Of a stretch of 6,024 nucleotides of DNA, positions 1 to 5,969 are shown in pieces; position 1 is the first letter of the stretch, and every line of letters starts with the position of its first letter. Made by a program: the position numbers and the translations under genes. The stretch is from assembly GCA_947589725.1 (NCBI GenBank), contig CANQCQ010000064.1, positions 1 to 6,024 of the forward strand, written 5' to 3'. The stretch comes from an uncultured Bacilli bacterium (GTDB lineage: Bacteria > Bacillota_I > Bacilli_A > RF39 > UBA660). The notes below the pieces were generated by a model. The model did not search any database, was not told the DNA's origin, and saw only the letters and a list, made by a program, of their open reading frames with translations.

Positions 1-1048
1 AATCTATTCTATCTAAAAAAGATGACATATCATAAACTTCCGCATATTCTTCAAAATTTTGTCTTATTGGATTATTACTTGGTGTTGTAGTTAAAATAAT
101 ATGTCTATATTTATCTTTAGGAAGTCTTTTGATTAAGTCCAAATTAAAGAAATCAGCACCACCTACTACCATCCAAGGAAATATATATAGAATTGTATGT
201 CTATTATCTTTTTTATAATCAGGTAATATCATGTCATACTCTTTACATGTAGCATAATTATCACCATATCTTGGATATTGAATTACTTCAACTTGATTAT
301 CTTTTATATCTTTAGCTGTTTCATTTACATATATCATAGCATTATCATTATTCTTTAATGCTTTTGACAACTCACCTTTACCAGTTTGTCTATACCAAAA
401 AAGTGGTGCACTTACTCGTAAAGGTTTTTTACCAGCTCTAATAAGTTTTAACCATAAATTCCAATCTTCATACATTGCTTTTTCTTTAATACCAAAGCAA
501 CCTACTTCTTGTAAATCTTCTTTTCTAACTAAAGCAGAAACTGTTATTAAATTTTCTTCTTTTTCTTGTTCAATAGTTAAATATTTTTCCCATAAAAACT
601 CTCTGCTACCAAAATTAACACATGTAGTATAGGCAAAAGAGGCATCTTTGTGAGTTTCTAAAGACCAATATAGACATTCAAGAGTTGTTGGATCAATTAC
701 ATCATCACTATCTAAAAAATATACATACTTTGTTGATTTAGAAGTTTTAGAAATACCATAATCCCTTGCAATAGAAGGTCCACCATTTTCTTTTTTATAA
801 TATTTAATTCTTTTATCTTTTTTTGAAATATCTTCAATTATTTTATTAGATTCTTCTTTTGTAGAGCCATCATTTATAATAATCCATTCAAAATAAGGAT
901 AAGTTTGATTCATAACAGAGTTATATGTTTCTTCGACTTCCTCTCCTCCGTTATAAAAAGGAGTAACAATGCTTATTACAGGTTCATGGCTATTAAGTAA
1001 TTCTTGTCTTTTGATTAATTGTCTTCCCGGATATTTCTTGTAGTCCAT
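1..1048 (-). CDS. Two-domain glycosyltransferase, GT2 plus start of GT4-like domain (3' end outside window)
   Basis: Open reading frame of 349 codons from ATG at 1048, running off the left edge with no stop, so the C-terminus is missing. Residues 24-32 (VSIVTPFYN) open a GT-A fold. NDGST lies at 59-63, the metal-binding DSDD at 113-116, and the acceptor-side EDWNLWLKL at 194-202. Together these mark a family 2 nucleotide-sugar glycosyltransferase. From about residue 285 a second domain begins (ILYIFPWMVVGGAD, 286-299), which resembles the N-terminal strand and GGAE-type loop of GT4 (GT-B) enzymes. No membrane helix or signal peptide is visible, so it should be cytoplasmic or peripheral. Ribosome site AGAGAGG sits 8 bases before the ATG. 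In an ABC-exporter polysaccharide locus a two-domain transferase could add alternating backbone sugars; that role, and the sugars, are inference. GT2 assignment is firm; the second domain is moderately sure because only about 65 residues are visible. Confidence -1.
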   Translation of the reverse strand, partial: MDYKKYPGRQLIKRQELLNSHEPVISIVTPFYNGGEEVEETYNSVMNQTYPYFEWIIINDGSTKEESNKIIEDISKKDKRIKYYKKENGGPSIARDYGISKTSKSTKYVYFLDSDDVIDPTTLECLYWSLETHKDASFAYTTCVNFGSREFLWEKYLTIEQEKEENLITVSALVRKEDLQEVGCFGIKEKAMYEDWNLWLKLIRAGKKPLRVSAPLFWYRQTGKGELSKALKNNDNAMIYVNETAKDIKDNQVEVIQYPRYGDNYATCKEYDMILPDYKKDNRHTILYIFPWMVVGGADFFNLDLIKRLPKDKYRHIILTTTPSNNPIRQNFEEYAEVYDMSSFLDRID

Positions 1049-1074
1049 ATTAAGTGCCTCTCTTTCATTATTTT

Positions 1075-1083
1075 ATTATAACA
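1075..1083 (-). promoter_or_regulatory. Extended -10 promoter before the two-domain glycosyltransferase
   Basis: On the minus strand 1083-1075 reads TGTTATAAT, a TGn plus perfect TATAAT. It lies in the 47-base gap between the GT-C stop and the next ATG. Transcription would start near 1068, giving a leader of about 20 bases that still contains the ribosome site at 1057-1063. No good -35 is seen at the usual distance, which is tolerated in extended -10 promoters. There is no terminator hairpin in this gap, so read-through from the upstream block is also likely. Confidence -1.
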
Positions 1084-1095
1084 TATAGGAACAAT

Positions 1096-2805
1096 TTAAG
1101 CATCTTTAATGTATACTTTATCATTAAAATATTTAAATTTTTTAAGATTTTTATTATCTATCTCATCTAATATTATAAGATAAGAGTTAGGATATATATT
1201 TTCTAAATCTTTAATTGAAGTAATTATTTCTACATTACCATTAAATAATTTATACACAGCAATAAATTTTAAATAACCTAAATCACTTTTAGATGATGGT
1301 GAATAAATATAATAATTATCTTTATCTTTTGGAACTTTTTCAATTATTGTATCTAGTTTTTCTATATTTGAATACTTATAGTAATCTTTACCTAAAATGC
1401 TTTCAAAAGCATCATTTCTAAAAGATATAGGTATTAATAAAACTATTGATATTAAAAATAAATAAATATTTTGATATTTTAAATTTCTATCTAAAATATA
1501 ATATAAGAATAAGCCTACTAATATATAGACTATACTCATCATATATCTTTCATATCCTGCTAATACCCTAGCTTCTTCCCAAGGCATAGATAGTATATAC
1601 ATTAATCCTAGTATTAGATAATATCCTAAATAAATTGAATTTATAAGAAGTAAAAATTTAATAAGATTTTTTCTTTCTTTTTTTAGAAAAATTATTAAAA
1701 TGATTAATAAATTTAAAATAAGTAAATAAATATTTGGTAAATTATTTTTTAAAGTTACTAAGTTCTTAAGATATAAAATAATAAAATTAATTATATTATT
1801 TAAACCAATAGATTTAACTGATGAATAAATATTTTGAGGACTTAGGGAATGTTTTGTATTTAGTGCCCAATGACCATAAACTAAACTTACGTGTTCTTGC
1901 CAGATTAGTAATACAGCTAGTATTAACATTCCTATTATAAATACATATTTAATAGAAAGTTTTAATTTCTTATTTTTATATCCAATATAAAGAAGATATA
2001 AACAGATGAAACCATCTAGTATTAATCCCATATTTTTTACTAATAATAAATATATTATAATTGGTAAGGTATATAAAAAAGCTTTTTTTAAATTATCTTG
2101 ATACTTGTAAATGATTATTAAACAACATAATGCCATTAGACTAATTAGACTATCGACAGATAAATTATTAAAATTAATAAGAGATGTTGTTAAAACAAAA
2201 ATGTAAAAACAAACTATTGTTAAAATACTAAAAAACTTATTATTCTTAATGCTCTTTAATAGAATAGTTAGATAAGAAAAAATCAAATAATTTTGAGCAA
2301 TTATCATAACTCCTTCTGTTTTTCCACAAAGAAGTCCAAAAAAATAGATAAAGCATGCACCCCCTGGTTGATATCCTTTAAATGTTATAAATGGCTCTTC
2401 AAATGTTGGAAATCTATTATTAATAAACATATCTTTAACAATTAATCCCCAATGAGAAAAATTATCATAGTGCATTAGGTGCATATTAATACCAACAAAT
2501 GTTATATAAATAAATACTATACAACAAATTAAATTAAGAGGATTTTTAAATTCTTTAAATAATTCTTTATAATCTAATTTTTTATTTATAATTAAGAAAA
2601 CTAAGTTTCCTAAAGAAAAGAGTATATAAATTATACTTCCTATTAACATCAAATTTAAAATTCCTAAAATAAATTCATAGATACCAATAAGAGTAAACGT
2701 TAGTGGTAAGGAAAAAGATTTGGGAATTTTAAATTTATTTTCTAAGAAATACTTTGTTGTAAAAACTGTTAACCAAAATACTAATAAACCTAATATAAAT
2801 CTCAT
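1096..2805 (-). CDS. Polytopic GT-C-type membrane glycosyltransferase (GacL-like role)
   Basis: 569 residues with about 12-14 hydrophobic helices between residues 3 and 462, then a soluble C-terminal domain (about 465-569). A short loop after the helix at 92-108 carries YDNFSHW (113-119). An acidic residue in the first outer loop is the usual catalytic feature of GT-C enzymes, so D114 is the candidate. E420 in GYERYM (418-423) is a second conserved-looking site near the end of the membrane part. GT-C enzymes take sugars from polyprenyl phosphate on the outer face of the membrane. The start ATG overlaps the stop of the GtrA gene as ATGA, and a strong ribosome site (AAAAGGAG, 2817-2824) lies 11 bases upstream inside that gene. 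Following a GT2, DUF2304 and GtrA, it most likely transfers a side-chain sugar from undecaprenyl phosphate to an exported polymer. The sugar is unknown. An O-antigen-polymerase-like role is the alternative. Confidence -1.
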   Translation of the reverse strand: MRFILGLLVFWLTVFTTKYFLENKFKIPKSFSLPLTFTLIGIYEFILGILNLMLIGSIIYILFSLGNLVFLIINKKLDYKELFKEFKNPLNLICCIVFIYITFVGINMHLMHYDNFSHWGLIVKDMFINNRFPTFEEPFITFKGYQPGGACFIYFFGLLCGKTEGVMIIAQNYLIFSYLTILLKSIKNNKFFSILTIVCFYIFVLTTSLINFNNLSVDSLISLMALCCLIIIYKYQDNLKKAFLYTLPIIIYLLLVKNMGLILDGFICLYLLYIGYKNKKLKLSIKYVFIIGMLILAVLLIWQEHVSLVYGHWALNTKHSLSPQNIYSSVKSIGLNNIINFIILYLKNLVTLKNNLPNIYLLILNLLIILIIFLKKERKNLIKFLLLINSIYLGYYLILGLMYILSMPWEEARVLAGYERYMMSIVYILVGLFLYYILDRNLKYQNIYLFLISIVLLIPISFRNDAFESILGKDYYKYSNIEKLDTIIEKVPKDKDNYYIYSPSSKSDLGYLKFIAVYKLFNGNVEIITSIKDLENIYPNSYLIILDEIDNKNLKKFKYFNDKVYIKDA

Positions 2806-3197
2806 TTAAATATAATCTCCTTTTGAATAATATAATTTATGATAAATATAACAATATCAACTATTAGTTTAATTAATGTAACAAACACTTTAATATAATT
2901 TTTTATTATATTGACTAAAAAAGCTGAAACTAGCATTTGAATTATTACTAAAATAAAATACATTATAACGGAATTTTTGTTTTTATTTTGAAAAACTAAA
3001 CGTGAATTAATTAAATAATTATATATTGATGATACTACTCGTGCCAATACTGTTGATGCAAATATACCTACTGTATCTGTTTTAAAGATTAAACATAGTA
3101 TAGTAAAGCATACTAAATCTATTACAAAACTACTTCCAGCTGAAAACAAATATTTAATAATACGAACTAATTCTTGTTTATTTACTTTTTTTATCAT
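2802..3197 (-). CDS. GtrA-family membrane protein, proposed lipid-linked sugar flippase
   Basis: 131 residues with four predicted helices (about 13-36, 41-61, 76-98, 102-125) and a basic N-terminus, the size and layout of the GtrA/GtcA family. The family's paired Asn-aromatic motifs are visible: NYLINSRLVF at 60-69 after helix 2 and NYIIQKEIIF at 121-130 at the end of helix 4. An Asp in helix 1 (D27) is also typical. GtrA proteins are thought to move undecaprenyl-phosphate-linked monosaccharides across the membrane for outer-face transferases; direct proof of flipping is limited for the family. The gene starts inside the DUF2304 gene (20-base overlap) and ends on the ATGA that starts the GT-C gene, so translation is coupled on both sides. 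The ribosome site is weak (AAAGAG). Family assignment is strong; the substrate follows from the neighbouring GT2 and is unknown. Confidence -1.
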   Translation of the reverse strand: MIKKVNKQELVRIIKYLFSAGSSFVIDLVCFTILCLIFKTDTVGIFASTVLARVVSSIYNYLINSRLVFQNKNKNSVIMYFILVIIQMLVSAFLVNIIKNYIKVFVTLIKLIVDIVIFIINYIIQKEIIFK

Positions 3198-3531
3198 TTT
3201 CTATCTCTTTTCTTAATAAAGCTAATTCTTGCGTTAATTTAATTATTTTTTTATTTTGTAAGGACTGAGTTCTTGAAATATCAAAGGAGACAAATATTAA
3301 AAAAATAAATCCAAGAAAGAAAAGTAAATTAGATACTGTCTTTATTCCTAAAAAATCTGCTACTTTTCCTAAATTATCTATTTGAAAAATAGAGATTATG
3401 ATTGCTAAAGACATAATCAACCAGATAATACAATTTCTAACACTCAAGTGATTAGTTTTTACATTTTGAATAACATGAATAATAAAGATTAAGATTGATA
3501 TTAATAAAAATATTTTTAATGAATTAGGCAT
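3178..3531 (-). CDS. DUF2304 small membrane protein (GacJ-like GT2 partner)
   Basis: 117 residues from the ATG at 3531. Three hydrophobic helices (about 5-21, 32-50, 67-84) are followed by a charged, heptad-like tail (88-115) that probably forms a cytoplasmic coiled coil. The segment LGIKTVSNLLFFLG (61-74) is characteristic of DUF2304. Members sit beside polyprenyl-phosphate GT2 enzymes; in the group A streptococcal cluster the equivalent small protein GacJ binds the GT2 GacI and raises its activity. An upstream ATG at 3540 is in frame, but the ribosome site AAAGGA would abut it. The ATG at 3531 is 9 bases from that site and overlaps the GT2 stop by 8 bases, so I use it. The tail overlaps the GtrA start by 20 bases. 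The assignment is good; the activating role is by analogy. Confidence -1.
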   Translation of the reverse strand: MPNSLKIFLLISILIFIIHVIQNVKTNHLSVRNCIIWLIMSLAIIISIFQIDNLGKVADFLGIKTVSNLLFFLGFIFLIFVSFDISRTQSLQNKKIIKLTQELALLRKEIENDKKSK

Positions 3532-4222
3532 TGTAATCATCCTTTCTTCTTAAGATTATAATAAAAAAGTATAAAATAACATTAATCATATAATATATTG
3601 ATTTAAGAGGTGTAATTGATGATTTACCATGCTCTCTTTTTTTCATTTTTACTGGTACTTCTTTTATTTTCATATTAGAAACATATAAATTTGTAACTGG
3701 TTCGGGATATTCATATGGATAGTTATTAGCAAATATTTCTATTATACTTTTGTCGGCAGCACGAAAGCCTGATGTCATGTCTTTGATTTGTTTTCCAGTT
3801 ATTAATTTGTATAAAAAAGATAAAGTATTAATTCCTATTCTTCTTGCAACAGTAGATTTAAATTTACTATCAGTACCTATAAACCTTGAACCTATTACTA
3901 AATTAGCTTCTTTGTTTTGAATTGGAGCAATTAATTTATTTATATATGATGCATCATGTTGACCATCACCATCAAATTGAATAGCAATATCATAATTATT
4001 TTTTAAAGCATATTTATATCCTGTTTGCATTACTCCACCAATACCTAAATTATTATCAAGATTAATATAGTTAATATGATTGTTTTTCAAAACTTTTAAA
4101 GAATTATCTGTACTTCCATCATTTATTACTATATAGTCAACTGCTTGTCCTTTCAAACTATTTACTGTTTCTAATATACTTTCTTCTTCATTATAACAAG
4201 GAATAATTACAAGTACTTTCAT
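3524..4222 (-). CDS. DPM1-like GT2 polyprenyl-phosphate glycosyltransferase (GacI-like)
   Basis: 232 residues from ATG 4222. The GT-A domain starts at once (VIIPCYNEEE, 5-14), with NDGST at 34-38, DGDGQHD at 84-90 holding the metal-binding aspartates, SGFRA at 151-155 and HGKSS at 198-202. This is the pattern of dolichol/undecaprenyl-phosphate sugar synthases. One hydrophobic helix near 208-224 followed by RRK anchors the C-terminus, so the active site faces the cytoplasm; it needs a nucleotide sugar and undecaprenyl phosphate. An in-frame GTG at 4231 lies inside the ribosome site GAGGTGA, so it is not the start. The gene opens a four-gene overlapping block with its own promoter (4243-4270) and overlaps the DUF2304 gene by 8 bases. 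It should load the side-chain sugar used by the GT-C enzyme. Which sugar is unknown: GlcNAc for GacI, glucose or others elsewhere. Confidence -1.
   Translation of the reverse strand: MKVLVIIPCYNEEESILETVNSLKGQAVDYIVINDGSTDNSLKVLKNNHINYINLDNNLGIGGVMQTGYKYALKNNYDIAIQFDGDGQHDASYINKLIAPIQNKEANLVIGSRFIGTDSKFKSTVARRIGINTLSFLYKLITGKQIKDMTSGFRAADKSIIEIFANNYPYEYPEPVTNLYVSNMKIKEVPVKMKKREHGKSSITPLKSIYYMINVILYFFIIILRRKDDYNA
3540..3545 (-). promoter_or_regulatory. Ribosome site fixing the DUF2304 start
   Basis: AAAGGA on the minus strand (3545-3540), inside the last codons of the GT2 gene. It leaves normal spacing to the ATG at 3531 but none to the ATG at 3540, so it chooses the shorter reading. Confidence -1.
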
Positions 4223-4227
4223 ACTAG

Positions 4228-4234
4228 TCACCTC
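4228..4234 (-). promoter_or_regulatory. Strong ribosome site fixing the GT2 start
   Basis: GAGGTGA on the minus strand matches seven consecutive bases of the consensus complementary to the 16S 3' end. Spacing from GAGG to ATG 4222 is 8 bases. The GTG at 4231-4229 is part of this site and is not a start codon. Confidence -1.
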
Positions 4235-4242
4235 ATAGTTTT

Positions 4243-4270
4243 ATTATACTATACAAATAAAAAAAGACAA
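4243..4270 (-). promoter_or_regulatory. Sigma-A-type promoter of the side-chain glycosylation block
   Basis: On the minus strand the -35 is TTGTCT (4270-4265), then 16 bases, then a perfect TATAAT -10 (4248-4243). The predicted start is near 4236, leaving a leader of only about 14 bases that is nearly all ribosome site. The -35 falls inside the T-tract of the preceding terminator, so one unit ends where the next begins. It resembles the distal exporter promoter at 5890-5918 (both have TTGTCTTT and TAGTATAATAA). Confidence -1.
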
Positions 4271-4295
4271 AAAAAGATGCGTTTATTTGCATCTT
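4261..4295 (-). terminator. Rho-independent terminator after the exporter permease
   Basis: Perfect 7-bp inverted repeat AAGATGC (4274-4280) and GCATCTT (4289-4295) with an 8-base loop. On the minus strand it is followed by a long T-run (4275-4269) and then TTTTT (4265-4261). The permease stop codon (4294-4296) overlaps the base of the stem. It ends the ATPase-permease transcript before the next promoter. Confidence -1.
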
Positions 4296-5066
4296 ATAAT
4301 TCTTCTACAAAGCTCTTTTCTAGCTTTTTGAAAATAATATATCCTAGTACAAGTAATACAATACTAATCAATCCCCATGTTAGTAATAATGACATATTAG
4401 GTAATTGATGGTAATAAAGAACAGATCGATAAGCTTCTACTAAAACAGCCATTGGATTAACTGTCATTGCCCATTGAAACTAGCTGGTAACATTGATGAT
4501 AGATATACTATAGGTGTGGCATAAAAACCTAAAGTTAATGCAACACTTACAAAATGATCTACATCATGAACAAATACAGTTATTGCAGATAATACAAAAT
4601 TAATAGCTAATGTCAAAATAAATTGGATTAGTATTATTAGTGGTAATAAAATAATACATGTACTAAATCCTACTCCACTAAATAGAATAAATACAAACAT
4701 TATTAAGCAAGTTATTAAAAAATTAACTAGTTGTGAAACTGTAATTGAAATAGGAATAATTTCTCTAGGAAAATAAACTTTTTTAAGAATATTTCCATTA
4801 GCTACTACACAACCCGTTCCTGTTTGAACAGCTGTTGTAAAAAAGTTCCATGGTATTAAAGCTACAATCATAAATATAGTATAATTTTCTACTTCTACTC
4901 TTAAAATATATGGAAATACAAAAGCATAAACTGCAAGCATTAATAATGGATTTAAGAATGTCCACATTACTCCTAACCATGATCCTTTGTATTTACCTCT
5001 AATTTCCTTTTTTATATTAGTTTTTAATAGTTCACGATAATTATATAATTCTTTAAATATAGTCAT
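4294..5066 (-). pseudogene. ABC-2 polysaccharide exporter permease (Wzm/TagG type), broken by a one-base frameshift
   Basis: From ATG 5066 the frame reads the family's N-terminus (GSWLGVMWTFLNPLLML, 28-44), then helices up to YATPIVYLSSMLP (182-194), then stops at TGA 4466-4464 after 200 residues. The remaining C-terminus follows in the -1 frame: QWAMTVNPMAVLVEAYRS, a last helix at about 226-245, and KKLEKSFVEEL to TAA at 4296-4294. One extra base in the T-run at 4479-4477 (AGTTTC to AGTTTTC) joins both parts into 257 residues, normal for this family. The protein would form the membrane channel that exports a lipid-linked glycan with the ATPase just upstream. The start overlaps that gene's end closely: ribosome site GGTGAT (5076-5071) covers the ATPase stop. 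An in-frame TTG at 5081 lacks a ribosome site. The lesion may be a real mutation, a sequence error, or a split gene (ATG 4467 overlaps the stop as ATGA). Confidence -1.
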
Positions 5067-5070
5067 GCCT

Positions 5071-5076
5071 ATCACC
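5071..5076 (-). promoter_or_regulatory. Ribosome site of the permease, overlapping the ATPase stop
   Basis: GGTGAT on the minus strand (5076-5071) includes the TGA stop of the ATPase. It lies 8 bases (counted from GG) before ATG 5066. This supports start MTIF and translational coupling of the exporter pair. Confidence -1.
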
Positions 5077-5815
5077 CACAAACCTTTAAATATTCTTCAA
5101 GAACTTCATCTACTGGGCCATCTTTTCTTACTTCACCCTTATATAACCAAATTGCTCGATTGCAAAATTTTTTTACTTGTTGCATGTTGTGTGTAACAAT
5201 AACAATGGTTTTACCTGATTCTTTCAAATCAATTAATTTCTTGAAACATTTATCTTGAAAATGTTGGTCTCCAACAGCTAAAATCTCATCAATTAATAAT
5301 ATTTCTGCCTGAACATTAATTGCGACTGAAAAAGCTAATCGCATATACATACCTGATGAGTATGTTCTTACTGGATTATCAATAAAATCTCCTAGTTCAG
5401 AAAACTCAATGATTTCATCAATTTTTTGATCAATTTCACTTTTTGTTAATCCAAATATAGAGGCATTAAAATAAATATTTTCTCTACCAGTAAAATCTTC
5501 ATGAAAACCTGCACCTAATTCTAGAAGCGATGTTAGTTTACCATTAGTTACAATTTTACCTTTATTTGGATAAATTATCTTTGTCATTAATTTTAATAAT
5601 GTTGATTTTCCACTACCATTTGTTCCTATTAAAGCAACACTTTCTCCTTTATTAATTTGTATATTAATATCTTTTAAAACATGTAATATATCATTTTTAC
5701 TTCTACTTTTCTTTGAAAAAAATAAGATTTTTTCTTTCAAAGTATTAGCTTTATCATAATAAAGTTTGAAATCTTTCGATACATGGATCGCTTTGATTGC
5801 AATATCTTTTTCCAC
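5072..5815 (-). CDS. ABC transporter ATPase for polysaccharide export (Wzt/TagH/RfbE type)
   Basis: 247 residues from GTG 5815. Visible motifs are Walker A GTNGSGKST (64-72), the subfamily block ELGAGFHEDFTGRENIY (99-115), signature YSSGMYMRLAF (152-162, SSGM in place of LSGGQ), Walker B ILLIDE with catalytic E177, D-loop AVGD (180-183) and switch H209 in VTHNM. SSGM and GAGFHEDFTGREN are typical of glycan exporters for O-antigens, teichoic acids and rhamnans. The protein ends just after the nucleotide-binding domain: no C-terminal carbohydrate-binding domain (as in Wzt of E. coli O8/O9a) and no TagH-like extension. By family precedent, export is then not tied to a recognised chain cap. It energises the permease encoded 6 bases downstream. 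An ATG at 5833 in frame lacks a ribosome site, and from the proximal promoter its leader would be about 4 bases; AAAAGAGG 7 bases before the GTG favours the shorter start. Confidence -1.
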   Translation of the reverse strand: MEKDIAIKAIHVSKDFKLYYDKANTLKEKILFFSKKSRSKNDILHVLKDINIQINKGESVALIGTNGSGKSTLLKLMTKIIYPNKGKIVTNGKLTSLLELGAGFHEDFTGRENIYFNASIFGLTKSEIDQKIDEIIEFSELGDFIDNPVRTYSSGMYMRLAFSVAINVQAEILLIDEILAVGDQHFQDKCFKKLIDLKESGKTIVIVTHNMQQVKKFCNRAIWLYKGEVRKDGPVDEVLEEYLKVCG

Positions 5816-5822
5816 TTCTATA

Positions 5823-5830
5823 CCTCTTTT
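5823..5830 (-). promoter_or_regulatory. Ribosome site fixing a GTG start for the ATPase
   Basis: AAAAGAGG on the minus strand, 7 bases before GTG 5815. No comparable site precedes the alternative ATG at 5833, which would place this sequence inside the coding region. Confidence -1.
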
Positions 5831-5843
5831 CATACTGCATATT

Positions 5844-5872
5844 ATTATATCTTATTTACTATACTTTGTAAA
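5844..5872 (-). promoter_or_regulatory. Proximal exporter promoter
   Basis: On the minus strand TTTACA (5872-5867), exactly 17 bases, then TATAAT (5849-5844). This is close to the sigma-A ideal. The expected start near 5837 gives a leader of about 22 bases before GTG 5815. Confidence -1.
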
Positions 5873-5889
5873 ATATTAATTATATACTT

Positions 5890-5918
5890 ATTATACTAGT
5901 TGTGGAAAATAAAGACAA
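5890..5918 (-). promoter_or_regulatory. Distal exporter promoter
   Basis: On the minus strand TTGTCT (5918-5913), 17 bases, then TATAAT (5895-5890). The expected start is near 5883. With the proximal promoter it forms a tandem pair about 46 bases apart. It shares TTGTCTTT and TAGTATAATAA with the side-chain block promoter at 4243-4270. Confidence -1.
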
Positions 5919-5935
5919 GAAAGGAATGTTTATCA

Positions 5936-5969
5936 TGTAAAGGAAAATGGAAGCGTTATACTTCCATTT
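5936..5969 (-). terminator. Hairpin terminator of the gene entering from the right
   Basis: Perfect 9-bp stem AAATGGAAG (5945-5953) and CTTCCATTT (5961-5969) with a 7-base loop holding the TAA stop of the upstream gene. On the minus strand the T-tract is interrupted (TTTTCCTTT, including the stem end), so it is moderate. On the plus strand a T7 run follows, so the hairpin could work in both directions. Confidence -1.

Noticed and set aside
1049..1095. Possible terminator between the GT-C gene and the two-domain glycosyltransferase
   Set aside because: No inverted repeat with a T-run is visible; the gap holds a promoter and ribosome site only.
4223..4231. GTG start that would add three residues (MTS) to the GT2
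   Set aside because: The GTG is part of the ribosome site GAGGTGA; ATG 4222 has ideal spacing and gives the usual N-terminus of the family.
4798..4980. 60-residue open frame inside the permease region
   Set aside because: It overlaps the strongly supported permease frame, has a Cys/Ser/Asn-rich sequence with no recognisable family, and no role beyond being an out-of-frame shadow.
5067..5081. TTG start adding MWVIG to the permease
   Set aside because: It lies inside the end of the ATPase gene with no ribosome site; ATG 5066 has GGTGAT at the right distance.
5816..5833. ATG start adding six residues to the ATPase
   Set aside because: No ribosome site upstream and a leader of about four bases from the proximal promoter; the codons it adds encode the ribosome site of GTG 5815.
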